This document shows, one piece after another, positions 52,469 to 62,320 of a stretch of 64,000 bases of DNA. The notes beneath the pieces are model-generated. The model was not told the origin of the DNA. It did no database searches and saw only the letters and a program-made list of their open reading frames with translations. The translations under genes were made by a program, and so were the position numbers. Position 1 is the first letter of the stretch. Each line of letters begins with the position of its first letter. Source of the DNA: Rhizobium acidisoli (GTDB lineage Bacteria; Pseudomonadota; Alphaproteobacteria; Rhizobiales; Rhizobiaceae); the NCBI RefSeq assembly GCF_002531755.2, contig NZ_CP034998.1:3960501-4024500 (forward strand). Reading direction: 5' to 3'.

Positions 52469-53383
52469 ATGGATGCGAACCGGGACACTTTCGAGACGAG
52501 GCTGAAGAACAACGCCCGCGAGATCGAGGCGCTGCTCGATGCATTGCTTTTACCGAACGCCCTTTCCGACGAAATCGCCAGGCCCGAGACGCTGCGCAGC
52601 GCCATGCACTATGCCGTGCTGAACGGCGGCAAGCGGCTGCGCCCGTTCCTGGTGGTCGAAAGCGCCGCCCTTCTCGGCGGCGATGACGAGGCCGCACGCC
52701 GCGTCGGCGCCGCACTCGAATGCGTCCACTGTTATTCGCTCGTGCATGACGATCTGCCCGCCATGGACGACGATGATCTCCGCCGCGGCAAACCGACTGT
52801 TCATATCAAGTTCGATGAAGCCACCGCGATCCTCGCCGGCGACAGCCTGCTGACCTACGCCTTCGACATCATCGCCGCGCCGGAAACGGCGCTTGCCGAC
52901 ACGAGCAAGGCATCGCTGGTGCTGGCGCTTGCCCGCGCCGCCGGTCTCGGCGGCATGGCCGGCGGCCAAGCGCTCGATCTCGCGGCGGAGAAGCAGGCTC
53001 CTGATGAGGCCGGCATCATCCGCCTGCAGGCGATGAAAACCGGCGCGCTGATCCGCTTCGCCTGCGAAGCCGGCGCCCTCATCGCGGCAAGCCCGCCGGA
53101 AGATCGGCGCCGCCTGCGTGCTTTCGGCGAAAAGATCGGCCTTGCCTTTCAGCTCGCCGACGACATTCTCGACCTGACCTCGGACACTGCAACCATGGGC
53201 AAGGCGACCGGCAAGGATGCGGCCCGCGGTAAGGGAACGCTCGTGGCGCTGCATGGCATCGAATGGGCCGAGGAGCAGCTCCGCCAGCATGTCCGCGATG
53301 CCGAGGCGCTGCTGGCCCCCTACGGCGCCCGCGCCTCGACCCTGATCGCCGCGGCGCATTTCATCGCCGACCGGAAGAGCTGA
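52469..53383 (+). CDS. ispA: Polyprenyl synthetase (farnesyl/geranyl diphosphate synthase)
   Basis: 304 residues from ATG 52469 (MDANRDTFETRLKNNAREIE), the usual IspA length; an upstream ATG at 52388 would overlap the divergent mtgA promoter. First Asp-rich motif VHDDLPAMDDDDLRRGKPT, second FQLADDILDLTSDTATMG. It condenses IPP with DMAPP/GPP to farnesyl diphosphate for quinone and lipid-carrier synthesis. It is convergent with hisC. Confidence 0.92.
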   Translation: MDANRDTFETRLKNNAREIEALLDALLLPNALSDEIARPETLRSAMHYAVLNGGKRLRPFLVVESAALLGGDDEAARRVGAALECVHCYSLVHDDLPAMDDDDLRRGKPTVHIKFDEATAILAGDSLLTYAFDIIAAPETALADTSKASLVLALARAAGLGGMAGGQALDLAAEKQAPDEAGIIRLQAMKTGALIRFACEAGALIAASPPEDRRRLRAFGEKIGLAFQLADDILDLTSDTATMGKATGKDAARGKGTLVALHGIEWAEEQLRQHVRDAEALLAPYGARASTLIAAAHFIADRKS

Positions 53384-53391
53384 AGCGTCAC

Positions 53392-54453
53392 TCAGGCTGC
53401 CAGTATTTCCTTGAGAGCGGAAACCAGACGGGCGCACTCCTCGTTCGTGCCGATGCTGATGCGCAGGAAATCCGAAATGCGCGGCTTGGCGAAATGCCGA
53501 ACGAGAACACCTCGCTCCCGCAGAGCGGCTTGCAGCGCGGCACCCGACCGGCTTTCATGCCGTGCGAAAACGAAATTCGCCTGAGACGGCAGCACTTCGA
53601 ATTCCAGCGCTTCGAGGTCCCGGACGAGACCGTCCCGGCTGGCGATGAGCTTCGTCCGGCATGCCTCGAACCACGCCTCGTCCTTGATCGCCGCCGTTGC
53701 GGCAACCTGCGCCAGGCGATCGAGCGGATAGGAATTGAAGCTGTCCTTGACGCGCACCAGCGCCTCGATCAGCTCCCGCTGCCCAAGCGCGAAACCGACG
53801 CGCAGGCCGGCAAAGGAGCGGGATTTCGACAAGGTCTGAACGACAAGCAGGTTGGGATATTTGGAAATGAGCGGGATGGCACTGTCACCGCCGAAATCGA
53901 CATAGGCCTCGTCGATCACCACGACCGCGTCCGGATGGGTGGCGACAAGCGCCTCTATGTCGGCAAGCGGCAAGCCGATGCCGGTCGGCGCATTCGGATT
54001 GGGGATGATGATCGCCCCGCACGGCCTGTCGTAATCCGCCAGCCGGATCTGGAACGTATCATCGACCGGCGCTTCGATCGCTTCGATGTCGTATAGCAGG
54101 CTATAAGTCGGATAGAAGCTGTAGCTTATGTCGGGATAGAGAAGCGGCAGTTCATGTTTCAGCAGCGCCTGAAACGCATGGGCGAGGACCTCGTCTGAGC
54201 CGTTGCCGACGAAGACTTCATCCGCCGTCAGGCCGTGACGGGCAGCGATCGTCTCGCGCAATTCCGTCGCCGCCGGATCGGGATAGAGCCGCAGACGATC
54301 ATCCGCCGCTTGGCCGATCGCTTCCAGCGCCGCTGGAGACGGGCCGTAGGGGTTCTCGTTGGTGTTGAGCTTGACCAGACCGGGGATACGGGGTTGCTCC
54401 CCGGCGACATAGGGTCGGAGCTTGCTGACGATATCAGACCAGTAGCGGCTCAT
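53392..54453 (-). CDS. hisC: Histidinol-phosphate aminotransferase
   Basis: 353 residues, class I/II aminotransferase. N-terminal [23 protein letters not shown] contacts [44 protein letters not shown] and the Schiff-base Lys in [17 protein letters not shown]. Converts imidazole-acetol phosphate to histidinol phosphate; in rhizobia such enzymes may also act on aromatic amino acids. 16 bp after ispG on the same strand. Confidence 0.93.
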   Translation of the reverse strand: MSRYWSDIVSKLRPYVAGEQPRIPGLVKLNTNENPYGPSPAALEAIGQAADDRLRLYPDPAATELRETIAARHGLTADEVFVGNGSDEVLAHAFQALLKHELPLLYPDISYSFYPTYSLLYDIEAIEAPVDDTFQIRLADYDRPCGAIIIPNPNAPTGIGLPLADIEALVATHPDAVVVIDEAYVDFGGDSAIPLISKYPNLLVVQTLSKSRSFAGLRVGFALGQRELIEALVRVKDSFNSYPLDRLAQVAATAAIKDEAWFEACRTKLIASRDGLVRDLEALEFEVLPSQANFVFARHESRSGAALQAALRERGVLVRHFAKPRISDFLRISIGTNEECARLVSALKEILAA

Positions 54454-54469
54454 GCGAATTCGCCGACCT

Positions 54470-55720
54470 TCATTCCGCCGCCGTCCGCTGGCCGAAACGC
54501 TTCTCGATATAGTCGACGACGAGCGCCTCGAAGTCGGCAGCGATATTGGGACCGCGCAATGTCAGCGCCTTCTTCCCGTCGATGAAGACCGGGGCTGCCG
54601 GCGTCTCGCCGGTGCCGGGAAGCGAAATGCCGATATCGGCATGTTTGCTTTCGCCCGGTCCGTTGACGATGCAGCCCATGACGGCAACATTCAGCGCCTC
54701 GACGCCCGGATATTTCTCGCGCCAGACCGGCATGTTCTTGCGGATGTCGTTCTGGATGTTCTGGGCAAGCTCCTGGAACACTGTCGACGTCGTGCGTCCG
54801 CAGCCAGGACAGGCGGCAACGACAGGAATGAACTGGCGGAAGCCCATGACCTGCAGGATTTCCTGCGCTACCTGAACTTCGCGCGTGCGGTCGCCGTTCG
54901 GCTCCGGCGTCAGCGATACGCGGATCGTATCGCCGATGCCGTGCTGGAGCACGAAACCCATCGCCGCCGATGAGGCGACGATGCCCTTGGTGCCCATGCC
55001 GGCTTCGGTCAGGCCGAGATGAAGCGCATGATTGGAGCGTTCGGCAAGCATGGAATTGACGGCGATCAGGTCCTGGACCTGGCTGACCTTGGCCGACAGG
55101 ATGATGCGGTTGCGCGGCAGGCCGATCTCTTCGGCAAGGGCTGCCGAAAGGAGCGCCGATTGCACGATCGCCTCGCGTGTTACCTGCCGGGCCGAAAGCG
55201 GCGAACCGGCTCTAGCATTCTCATCCATCAGCGCCGTCAAGAGATCCTGATCGAGCGAACCCCAGTTGACGCCGATGCGCACCGGCTTGTCGTAGCGGAT
55301 CGCCATCTCGATGATCTCGGCGAACTGCTTGTCCTTCTTGTCCTTGAAGCCGACATTGCCGGGATTGATGCGGTATTTCGCGAGCGCTGCGGCACAATCA
55401 GGGTGATCGGCAAGCAGTTTGTGGCCGATATAATGGAAGTCGCCGATCAATGGCACGTCCATGCCGAGCCGCAACAGCCGCTCGCGGATCTTGGGCACGG
55501 CGGCCGCACTCTCGTCACGGTCGACGGTGATGCGTACCAGCTCCGAGCCCGCCCGGTGGAGAGCGGCGACCTGGGCGACGGTCGAATCGATATCGGCCGT
55601 GTCAGTGTTCGTCATCGATTGCACGACCACCGGCGCCCCGCCGCCGACGATGACGCCGCCGACATCGACGGCAACGGACGCGCGGCGCGGTTTCGGATCA
55701 AAATCGGCAGTTGGAGACAT
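54470..55720 (-). CDS. ispG: 4-hydroxy-3-methylbut-2-enyl-diphosphate synthase IspG (GcpE)
   Basis: 416 residues. N-terminal TIM barrel ([20 protein letters not shown], then [20 protein letters not shown]). The 4Fe-4S ligands are in [16 protein letters not shown] and [17 protein letters not shown], the latter with the conserved catalytic Glu. It makes HMBPP in the MEP isoprenoid route; ispA nearby uses the product chain, though on the opposite strand. Confidence 0.96.
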   Translation of the reverse strand: MSPTADFDPKPRRASVAVDVGGVIVGGGAPVVVQSMTNTDTADIDSTVAQVAALHRAGSELVRITVDRDESAAAVPKIRERLLRLGMDVPLIGDFHYIGHKLLADHPDCAAALAKYRINPGNVGFKDKKDKQFAEIIEMAIRYDKPVRIGVNWGSLDQDLLTALMDENARAGSPLSARQVTREAIVQSALLSAALAEEIGLPRNRIILSAKVSQVQDLIAVNSMLAERSNHALHLGLTEAGMGTKGIVASSAAMGFVLQHGIGDTIRVSLTPEPNGDRTREVQVAQEILQVMGFRQFIPVVAACPGCGRTTSTVFQELAQNIQNDIRKNMPVWREKYPGVEALNVAVMGCIVNGPGESKHADIGISLPGTGETPAAPVFIDGKKALTLRGPNIAADFEALVVDYIEKRFGQRTAAE

Positions 55721-55817
55721 TAAGAGTTTCCTGCACCCCTGAAAACAGTGCCTTTCAGGTGGATCATGACTGCTTTCTTGTCAACCGCTCCCGATATCAC
55801 TTTTGTTGGGAGGCGGC

Positions 55818-57011
55818 TTAATGGCCGCCGCCGGAGACTCCATCGGCATAACGGGCCAGTTTGGAGAACAGCAAAACCACGAGCAGCAGCGCCGGCAGCG
55901 CCATGAAGACCGCCGCAAAGCCGACATGCTCGGCGACGAAGCCGATCAGCGATGGCGCAACCAGCATGCCGGAATAGCCCATGGTGGTGACGACCGAGAT
56001 GCCGATGCCGGGCTTGAGACCGGGAATGTTACCCGCCGCCGAGAAGGCGATCGGCACCATGTTGGAAATGCCGATGCCGCAAAAGGCAAAGCCCAGAATG
56101 GCGATCTCGGCATTGGGCGCCAGACCTGCAAGCAGCATGCCGACGATGGCAAACACCGTGCAGATCCGCAGCGTTTTGACGCCGCCGAGACGATCGCGCA
56201 CCAGGTCGCCGGCAAAACGCATGATGGCCATCGTCGCTGAAAAGGCTGCAAAACCAAGGCCGGAGAGCGCCACGGAGGCATCCATTTCCTGGCGGAGATA
56301 GAGTGCGCCCCAGTCCAGAACCGCACCCTCAGGCACCATGGAGAATAAGGCCATCAATCCGAGCAGCCACGGCAGCGGCACCATCGGCAGCCTGGTCTTT
56401 TCCTTCTTGGCATCGGGATGCGGCGGATCGGCCAGGATCATCGGCCAGGCGATCGCGAGGAAGATGGCCGCCAGCACCGTCGCCAGTTCGGCATGGCCGA
56501 GAATGCCGAGCTTGGAAATCACGATGCCGCCGAGACCCGAGCCGATCAGTCCGCCAAGGCTCCAGAAAGCGTGGCAGGACGACATGATGGAGCGGCGCAT
56601 GGATTTTTCGACCGACACCGCATTGGCATTCATCGCCACATCCATGGCGCCGATAAAACCGCCGAACAGGAAGAGCGAGATTGCCCCGGTGATCACATTC
56701 GGCGCGAGCGTCAATGCCAAGAGCAGCGGCAACACGCAGACAGCCAGCAACTGGACGACGATACGCGAGCCGTGTTTGGCAATCTGCGCCCCGGCGATCG
56801 GCATCATCACCAGCGAGCCGACGCCGAAGACAAGGATCATCAGCCCAAGCTCGAACTTGGAGAGTGCCAGCCGCTCGGCAAAATCCGGGATCTTCGGTGC
56901 CCAGCAGCCGACGACGAAGCCGTTCATGAGAAAGAGCAGGGAAACCGCCGCCCTGCTTCGGGTGATGAAGCCGCTTCGAGCTGACGGCGGCGCATTCACA
57001 TGACTATCCAT
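55818..57011 (-). CDS. MFS transporter (FucP/YbjJ-like)
   Basis: 397 residues from ATG 57011 (MDSHVNAPPSARSGFITRSR). Twelve hydrophobic helices, with LFLMNGFVVGCWAPKIPDFA at the first helix and FGGFIGAMDVAMNANAVSVE in the middle, typical of YbjJ-like members. Located 64 bp downstream of a DeoR-type regulator on the same strand, so a sugar or sugar-derivative substrate controlled by it is plausible. Direction of transport unknown. Confidence 0.85.
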   Translation of the reverse strand: MDSHVNAPPSARSGFITRSRAAVSLLFLMNGFVVGCWAPKIPDFAERLALSKFELGLMILVFGVGSLVMMPIAGAQIAKHGSRIVVQLLAVCVLPLLLALTLAPNVITGAISLFLFGGFIGAMDVAMNANAVSVEKSMRRSIMSSCHAFWSLGGLIGSGLGGIVISKLGILGHAELATVLAAIFLAIAWPMILADPPHPDAKKEKTRLPMVPLPWLLGLMALFSMVPEGAVLDWGALYLRQEMDASVALSGLGFAAFSATMAIMRFAGDLVRDRLGGVKTLRICTVFAIVGMLLAGLAPNAEIAILGFAFCGIGISNMVPIAFSAAGNIPGLKPGIGISVVTTMGYSGMLVAPSLIGFVAEHVGFAAVFMALPALLLVVLLFSKLARYADGVSGGGH

Positions 57012-57075
57012 TTCTCGGTCTTTCCTCATTGCCGGGCTTGCACGCCCGGCTTCCCTAAACTCGATGACGAGAGTC

Positions 57076-57852
57076 TCAGTTCGTTTTCTCGGCGACGACA
57101 GTCCTGCATCCGCGCGCGCGGTAATCGGCGAGAATGGCCGGATCGGCATCGTGCTCGACGACCAGGCATTCGCAATGGGCAACCGGCAGAATGCCATGGG
57201 GGGCTGCAGTGCCGAATTTCTCCGAGGTTGCCGCCACCAATACCTTTTTGCTTCGCGACGCCGCATAGCGCTTGAACTCGGCATCTTCGAAACCGAATAC
57301 AGTGATGCCGGCCTCAAGATCGACGCCGCAGGCGCCGAGAATGCAGAGATCGGGCGAAATCTGCTCCATATCCCGCAAGGCTTTGGCACCGAGCGAGCCG
57401 CCCGTCTGCCGGTCCACCATTCCGCCGATCAGGATGACGTTGACGGAAGGCTTGTCGATCAGCGCTGCGGCGATCGCCGGCGCATTTGTCGCAGCCGTCA
57501 GCGCAAGTTCATCCGGCAGTGCATTGGCAATCGCCAGATTGGTGCTGCCAGCATCGAAGAATACGGTCGAACCGGCGGCAATCTGCTGTGTTGCAGCGCG
57601 CGCCAGCGCCTGTTTCCGGTCCACGGCAAAACCGATCCGCTGCGTCAGGCTTCCACGCGCCGGCGAGATCGGCAATGCGCCGCCGTAAACCCGCTCGCAG
57701 AGCCCTGCCGCGGCCATCTCGCGCAGATCGCGCCGCACCGTATCTTCGGAGACGCCGAATTCGAGCGCAAGTTCCGTCGCCAGCACGCGGCCATTCAGCC
57801 GCAGCCTGTCGGAAATCACACCCTGGCGCTCGCGCAACAAGAAATCCTGCAT
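57076..57852 (-). CDS. DeoR-family transcriptional regulator
   Basis: 258 residues. Winged helix at the N-terminus (RQGVISDRLRLNGRVLATEL; FGVSEDTVRRDLREMAAAGL) and a sugar-phosphate-binding DeoR-C domain (VFFDAGSTNLAIANALPDEL; GGMVDRQTGGSLGAKALRDM; ACGVDLEAGITVFGFEDAEF). First gene of a probable pair with the MFS transporter. Effector likely a phosphorylated sugar. Confidence 0.92.
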   Translation of the reverse strand: MQDFLLRERQGVISDRLRLNGRVLATELALEFGVSEDTVRRDLREMAAAGLCERVYGGALPISPARGSLTQRIGFAVDRKQALARAATQQIAAGSTVFFDAGSTNLAIANALPDELALTAATNAPAIAAALIDKPSVNVILIGGMVDRQTGGSLGAKALRDMEQISPDLCILGACGVDLEAGITVFGFEDAEFKRYAASRSKKVLVAATSEKFGTAAPHGILPVAHCECLVVEHDADPAILADYRARGCRTVVAEKTN

Positions 57853-58065
57853 GTTTTTACCGGATTGAAAACCTTAGAAACTAGAAACGTGCATAAACGC
57901 TTATGATCCGGCGCACAATATGCACAAACACACATTTCCTGACGCTGTGAAACAAAGCTCCACAAATCAGAGCGAAAGATCGCCTATTGACCGGTCAAGA
58001 GGCCGGGAATATCGATCGACCATTCCCCACTTCCCCGCCGGCTTTCTGCCAACTGGTGCGCTCCC

Positions 58066-58935
58066 GTGAAAAACTCCGTCAGCCTGGGCATCCTGCTCAC
58101 GAGCCTCGCCTATATGGCGTTCACCTTCCATGATGCGATCATCAAGATCCTGACCTCAAGCATTCCGGTCTGGCAGATCCTGTTTTTCCGCAGTCTCACC
58201 ATCCTTACCGGCTGTCTCGCCTTTGGCCGCGGCAAGCTCGTCCGCCAGACGATGCGATCGCCGATCATCAAGCCGATGATCGCCCGCAGCATCCTTCTTC
58301 TCTGTGCCTGGCTTTCCTATTATTCCGCCGCAAGCCGCCTGCAGCTGGCCGAAGTGACGACGCTCTATTACGCAGCACCGATCGTCGGCACCGTGCTTGC
58401 ATGGCTCATCCTGAAGGAAGAGGTCACGCCTGCGCGCCGGCTTGCCGTCGGCGTCGGCTTCGTCGGCGTGCTGATTGCCTGCAACCCCATCGGCCTCACC
58501 ATTTCTTGGCCGGTCTACCTGGCACTGCAGGCAGCCGTTCTCTGGGCCTCAGCCATGGTGCTGCTGCGCAAGACCTCGCTGCACGAGAAGACCATCATCC
58601 AGCTTACCGTCTCCAACGTCTTTTTCCTTGTGATGACCGGCATTGCCGTTCTCTACACCTGGAAGACCCCCGATATGACGCAGCTGTTGCTTCTCATTGC
58701 CACCGGCGTCGTCGCCGGCGGCGCGCAGTTCGCGCTCTTCGAGGGCATGCGGCAGGCGCCGGTCTCCGTGCTTGCGCCATTCGAATATACATCCCTCGTC
58801 TGGGCCTTCCTCCTGGGTTATCTGATATGGGCCGATATCCCCACGCCCAATGTCGTCTTCGGCGCGGCCATGATCCTCGCCGCCGGACTGATTATCATCG
58901 TCAGCGAAAAGCTGCGCCGCCGCATCGCGGCGTGA
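58066..58935 (+). CDS. EamA/RhaT (DMT) family transporter
   Basis: 289 residues from GTG 58066 (start MKNSVSLGILLTSLAYM when read as Met). Ten helices in two EamA repeats: VWQILFFRSLTILTGCLAFG and WLSYYSAASRLQLAEVTTLY in repeat 1, VVAGGAQFALFEGMRQAPVS and FEYTSLVWAFLLGYLIWADI in repeat 2. Efflux of metabolites such as amino acids is common in this family; substrate unknown. Divergent from the DeoR gene with a 213-bp gap. Confidence 0.88.
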   Translation: MKNSVSLGILLTSLAYMAFTFHDAIIKILTSSIPVWQILFFRSLTILTGCLAFGRGKLVRQTMRSPIIKPMIARSILLLCAWLSYYSAASRLQLAEVTTLYYAAPIVGTVLAWLILKEEVTPARRLAVGVGFVGVLIACNPIGLTISWPVYLALQAAVLWASAMVLLRKTSLHEKTIIQLTVSNVFFLVMTGIAVLYTWKTPDMTQLLLLIATGVVAGGAQFALFEGMRQAPVSVLAPFEYTSLVWAFLLGYLIWADIPTPNVVFGAAMILAAGLIIIVSEKLRRRIAA

Positions 58936-59088
58936 TGCCTGTTTCTGCAGGATTCACGGCTGAGACGGCCGCTTGAGAAAAATATTTGCAGTTGCTGCTT
59001 TTATTCGCAGTTTTTTACGCTTCCGGCGCCCTAAATTTCTGCGAACTATCCCTCATCCGATGACAACCTCCCAAGGATGGATAAAACA

Positions 59089-59862
59089 ATGAACTGGTTG
59101 AAAACCGTCGCCGCTGCCGCCCTCATTCAGGCTGCTGCCCTCCTGCCCGCCCATGCCGGCGAAAACCTCGCCGCCATCAAATCGGCCGGCGTCTTCAAGA
59201 TCGGCACCGAAGGCACCTATGCGCCCTTCACCTATCATGACGAAAGCGGCAAGCTCGTCGGCTTCGACGTCGAGATCGGCGAAGCGATCGCTGCCAAGCT
59301 CGGCGTCAAGGCCGAGTTCGTCGAAGGCAAGTGGGATGGCCTGATCGCCGGCCTCGACGCCAAGCGCTACGACACCGTCATCAACCAGGTCGGCATCACC
59401 GAGGCCCGCAAGCAGAAATATGATTTCTCCGAACCCTATATCGCCTCCAAGGCCGTGCTGATCGTCCGCGACGGCGACGACAGCATCAAGACCTTCGCCG
59501 ACTTGAAGGGCAAGAAATCCGCCCAGTCGCTGACCAGCAACTTCGGCAAGATCGCAACCGAAGCCGGCGCCGAACTCGTCGGCACCGACGGTTTCGACCA
59601 GTCGATCCAGCTTGTGCTGACCAAGCGCGCCGACGCGACGATCAACGACAGCCTCTCCTTCCTCGATTTCAAGAAGCACAAGCCGGACGCGCCGGTGAAG
59701 ATCGCCGCCGAGCAGGAAAATGCCGATTATTCCGGCGTCATCATCCGCAAGAACGAACCGGAGCTTCTTGCCGAAATCAACAAGGCGCTCGCCGACATCA
59801 AGGCCGACGGCACCTACAAGAAGATCGCCGACAAGTATTTCGGCCAGGACGTCTCGAAGTAA
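59089..59862 (+). CDS. Polar amino acid ABC transporter, substrate-binding protein (cystine/FliY-like)
   Basis: 257 residues from ATG 59089 (MNWLKTVAAAALIQAAALLP), preferred over ATG 59077. Signal peptide ends near PAHAGEN. The mature protein has FKIGTEGTYAPFTYHDESGK, GFDVEIGEAIAAKLGVKAEF, WDGLIAGLDAKRYDTVINQV and NKALADIKADGTYKKIADKY, the signature of SBP family 3. The closest known types bind cystine or similar amino acids. First gene of an SBP-permease-ATPase operon. Confidence 0.92.
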   Translation: MNWLKTVAAAALIQAAALLPAHAGENLAAIKSAGVFKIGTEGTYAPFTYHDESGKLVGFDVEIGEAIAAKLGVKAEFVEGKWDGLIAGLDAKRYDTVINQVGITEARKQKYDFSEPYIASKAVLIVRDGDDSIKTFADLKGKKSAQSLTSNFGKIATEAGAELVGTDGFDQSIQLVLTKRADATINDSLSFLDFKKHKPDAPVKIAAEQENADYSGVIIRKNEPELLAEINKALADIKADGTYKKIADKYFGQDVSK

Positions 59863-59880
59863 GCTCCACTCGGGAAAAAG

Positions 59881-60038
59881 TCCCCTCCCCAACCCCTCCC
59901 CACAAGGGGGAGGGGCTTTGGCCGGGGCATCGCCTCATCTCAAAATAGACGTTTCGACTTGCAGTTCGGTCGCTCGTTCATGCCACGCGGGAGCCGGATT
60001 AAGTCCCTCCCCCTTGTGGGGAGGGGTTGGGGAGGGGT
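59881..60038. repeat. Long inverted repeat between the binding-protein and permease genes
   Basis: A 38-bp arm at 59881-59919 (CCCTCCCCAACCCCTCCCCA...) recurs inverted at 60001-60038 (...TGGGGAGGGGTTGGGGAGGG) with one mismatch and an 80-bp loop. In RNA this would fold into a very stable hairpin. It sits in the operon where expression of the binding protein is usually raised over the permease. G-runs could alternatively form quadruplexes. Confidence 0.8.
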
Positions 60039-60079
60039 ATTCCGAAGTATCACTGCTCAATCCATGAGAGGGAAGACCC

Positions 60080-60760
60080 TTGCCGCACTGGCTTCAACTG
60101 ATGGCGGAATCGCTCCCCTCGCTTCTCTGGGCGGGACTGATCTTCACCATCCCCCTCACGCTGCTGTCCTTCGCCTTCGGCCTGATCCTCGGGCTGATCA
60201 CCGCGATTGCCCGCCTGTTCGGTCCGGGGCCAGTCGCGGCTATCGCTCGTTTCTATGTCTGGGTCATCCGCGGCACGCCGCTGCTCGTCCAGCTCTTCGT
60301 GATTTTCTACGGCCTGCCGAGCATCGGTATCCTGCTCGATGCCTTTCCCGCCGCCCTCATCGGTTTCACCCTGAATATCGGCGCCTACAGCTCCGAGATC
60401 ATCCGCGCCGTCATCTCCTCGGTGCCCAAGGGCCAGTGGGAGGCCGCCTATTCGATCGGCATGAGCTGGCGCCAGGCGATGAGCCGCACCATCCTGCCGC
60501 AGGCCGCCCGCGTCGCCGTGCCGCCGCTGTCGAACACCTTCATCTCGCTGGTCAAGGATACCTCGCTTGCCGCCGCCATCACCGTGCCGGAACTCTTCCA
60601 GGCGGCGCAGCGCATCGTCGCCACCACCTATGAGCCGCTGATCCTCTATATCGAGGCGGCGCTGCTCTATCTCGTGCTGAGCTCCGTCCTCTCGCAGCTG
60701 CAGGTGCGGCTGGAACGCCGTTTCGCGCGTTATGGCGGCATGCTGGAGGCCAATGCATGA
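60080..60760 (+). CDS. Polar amino acid ABC transporter, permease
   Basis: 226 residues. HisM/GlnP family: TIPLTLLSFAFGLILGLITA in the first conserved segment, VWVIRGTPLLVQLFVIFYGL, and the EAA loop SSVPKGQWEAAYSIGMSWRQ. Five to six membrane helices. One gene provides both halves as a homodimer. It overlaps the ATPase gene start by 4 nt. Confidence 0.94.
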   Translation: MPHWLQLMAESLPSLLWAGLIFTIPLTLLSFAFGLILGLITAIARLFGPGPVAAIARFYVWVIRGTPLLVQLFVIFYGLPSIGILLDAFPAALIGFTLNIGAYSSEIIRAVISSVPKGQWEAAYSIGMSWRQAMSRTILPQAARVAVPPLSNTFISLVKDTSLAAAITVPELFQAAQRIVATTYEPLILYIEAALLYLVLSSVLSQLQVRLERRFARYGGMLEANA

Positions 60761-61518
60761 TCGAGCTTTCCAACATCGAAAAGCGCTTCGGCGACGCCGT
60801 CATCCTGAAGGATATCAGCATCCGCATTCCCGAAGGCAGCGTCACCGCGCTGGTCGGCCCCTCAGGCGGCGGCAAGAGCACGCTGCTGCGCTGTATCAAC
60901 CTGCTCGAAATCCCGACGGCCGGGGCGATCCGCCTCGGAGAGGAAACACTGTCCTTTGCACCGGGCAAACGAACGAGCTGGCAGGCGATCCAGAAGATCC
61001 GCCGCCAGACCGGCATGGTCTTCCAGAATTTTCAGCTTTTCCCGCATCAGACCGCGATCGAGAATGTCATGGAGGGCCTGGTGACGGTGCTGAAATGGCC
61101 GCGGGAAAAGGCGCGTGAACGCGCCATGGAGCTGTTGACCAAGGTCGGCATGACCCAGAAGGCCGACGCCTGGCCGTCGACGCTCTCAGGCGGCCAGCAA
61201 CAGCGTGTGGCGATCGCTCGCGCCTTGGCGCCGTCGCCGCGCGTGCTTCTCTGCGACGAGCCGACTTCGGCGCTCGATCCGGAACTTTCGGCCGAAGTGG
61301 TCGATGTGCTCGGTCGTCTCGCCAAAGAAGGCACGACAATGGTGATGGCGACCCACGATCTTCGACTCGCCTCGAAGATCGCCAATGACGTCGTCTTCCT
61401 GGAAGCCGGCAGCGTTGTGGAAACGGGCAGCGCCAGGGCGATCTTCACGGCACCGGAGCGCGAACGCACCAAGCGCTTCATCTCGACGATCAACGCCGCC
61501 CATACTTACGATATCTGA
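60757..61518 (+). CDS. Polar amino acid ABC transporter, ATP-binding protein
   Basis: 253 residues. Walker A GPSGGGKSTLLRCINLLEIP, Q-loop GMVFQNFQLFPHQTAIENVM, signature TLSGGQQQRVAIARALAP, Walker B RVLLCDEPTSALDPEL and switch His in ATHDLRLASKIAND. Powers the uptake system. Start overlaps the permease stop (ATGA), indicating coupled translation. Confidence 0.96.
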   Translation: MIELSNIEKRFGDAVILKDISIRIPEGSVTALVGPSGGGKSTLLRCINLLEIPTAGAIRLGEETLSFAPGKRTSWQAIQKIRRQTGMVFQNFQLFPHQTAIENVMEGLVTVLKWPREKARERAMELLTKVGMTQKADAWPSTLSGGQQQRVAIARALAPSPRVLLCDEPTSALDPELSAEVVDVLGRLAKEGTTMVMATHDLRLASKIANDVVFLEAGSVVETGSARAIFTAPERERTKRFISTINAAHTYDI

Positions 61519-61562
61519 AGCAATGCCGGGATGCGGGCACCCCGGCATTGCTGGAACGCCAA

Positions 61563-62135
61563 TCAGGAGGCCGTGACGACGGAGCGCGCAGCCTTCAGCG
61601 CATTGCCCCACCAGGTGATCTGATCGAGCAGGTTCTTGGCAGCCTCGTTGAGATGGGCGTAATCGCCAAGGCTCTTGCCCTCCTTGAGAACGGCAAGATA
61701 TTCGCTGAATGCGATATGGACGCCTGTTTTGACGGAAGCAGCGCTCATTTCCACGAAGATCAGACGCAGCTGCTCGACCGCACGGGCGCCGCCAACGCCG
61801 CCGTAACCGACGAAACCGACCGGCTTCTGGATGAATTCGCCGAGATCGATCGCGTTCTTCAGAACGGCCGTCGGCGCATGATTGTATTCGGCGACGGTGA
61901 AGATGAAGCCGTCGAATTCACGCAGCTTCTTCTTCCAACGCTCGGCGGCATCGCTTTCGGCCGTCGTGGCGCGGGCTTCGCCGAAGAAATGCATGGGATA
62001 GTCGAGAAGATCGAGAACCTCGACTTCCAGATCGGGGCGCTGGCCGGTGAGATCGGCGATCCACTTGGCCGGATGTTCGGCAAAACGGCCAATACGCGTG
62101 CTGCCGACAATGACGGCAATCTTCAGCTTGCTCAT
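61563..62135 (-). CDS. NADPH-dependent FMN reductase (flavodoxin-like quinone/azo reductase)
   Basis: 190 residues from ATG 62135 (MSKLKIAVIVGSTRIGRFAE). FMN-binding loops GSTRIGRFAEHPAKWI and TVAEYNHAPTAVLKNAIDLG, followed by KPVGFVGYGGVGGARAVEQL, are typical of the NADPH-dependent FMN reductase family. Cytosolic two-electron reduction of quinones or azo dyes is the usual activity. Monocistronic, convergent with the ABC operon. Confidence 0.92.
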   Translation of the reverse strand: MSKLKIAVIVGSTRIGRFAEHPAKWIADLTGQRPDLEVEVLDLLDYPMHFFGEARATTAESDAAERWKKKLREFDGFIFTVAEYNHAPTAVLKNAIDLGEFIQKPVGFVGYGGVGGARAVEQLRLIFVEMSAASVKTGVHIAFSEYLAVLKEGKSLGDYAHLNEAAKNLLDQITWWGNALKAARSVVTAS

Positions 62136-62195
62136 GGGGATGATTTCCTGATTGGTCTTGGGGGGCGGATGGCGGGAGCGCAAGTCTATGAGAAA

Positions 62196-62223
62196 GCCTC
62201 CTCGCCGGGCAAGGCGAGGAGGC
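62196..62223 (-). terminator. Hairpin between pyc and the FMN reductase gene
   Basis: GCCTCCTCGCC (62196-62206) pairs perfectly with GGCGAGGAGGC (62213-62223); the minus strand continues TTTCTC. Likely the pyc terminator. Confidence 0.6.
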
Positions 62224-62320
62224 GGCTAATTCTTCAAAAAAATCAGCTTTTGGGCAGCCCGATCATACACAATCGGGTGATTGGCTACAGACCGCCGGTA
62301 GCAGAACAGCCGCCCATTGC

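Noticed and set aside
59881..60038. Transposon ends
   Set aside because: The arms flank only 80 bp without a transposase or target duplication.
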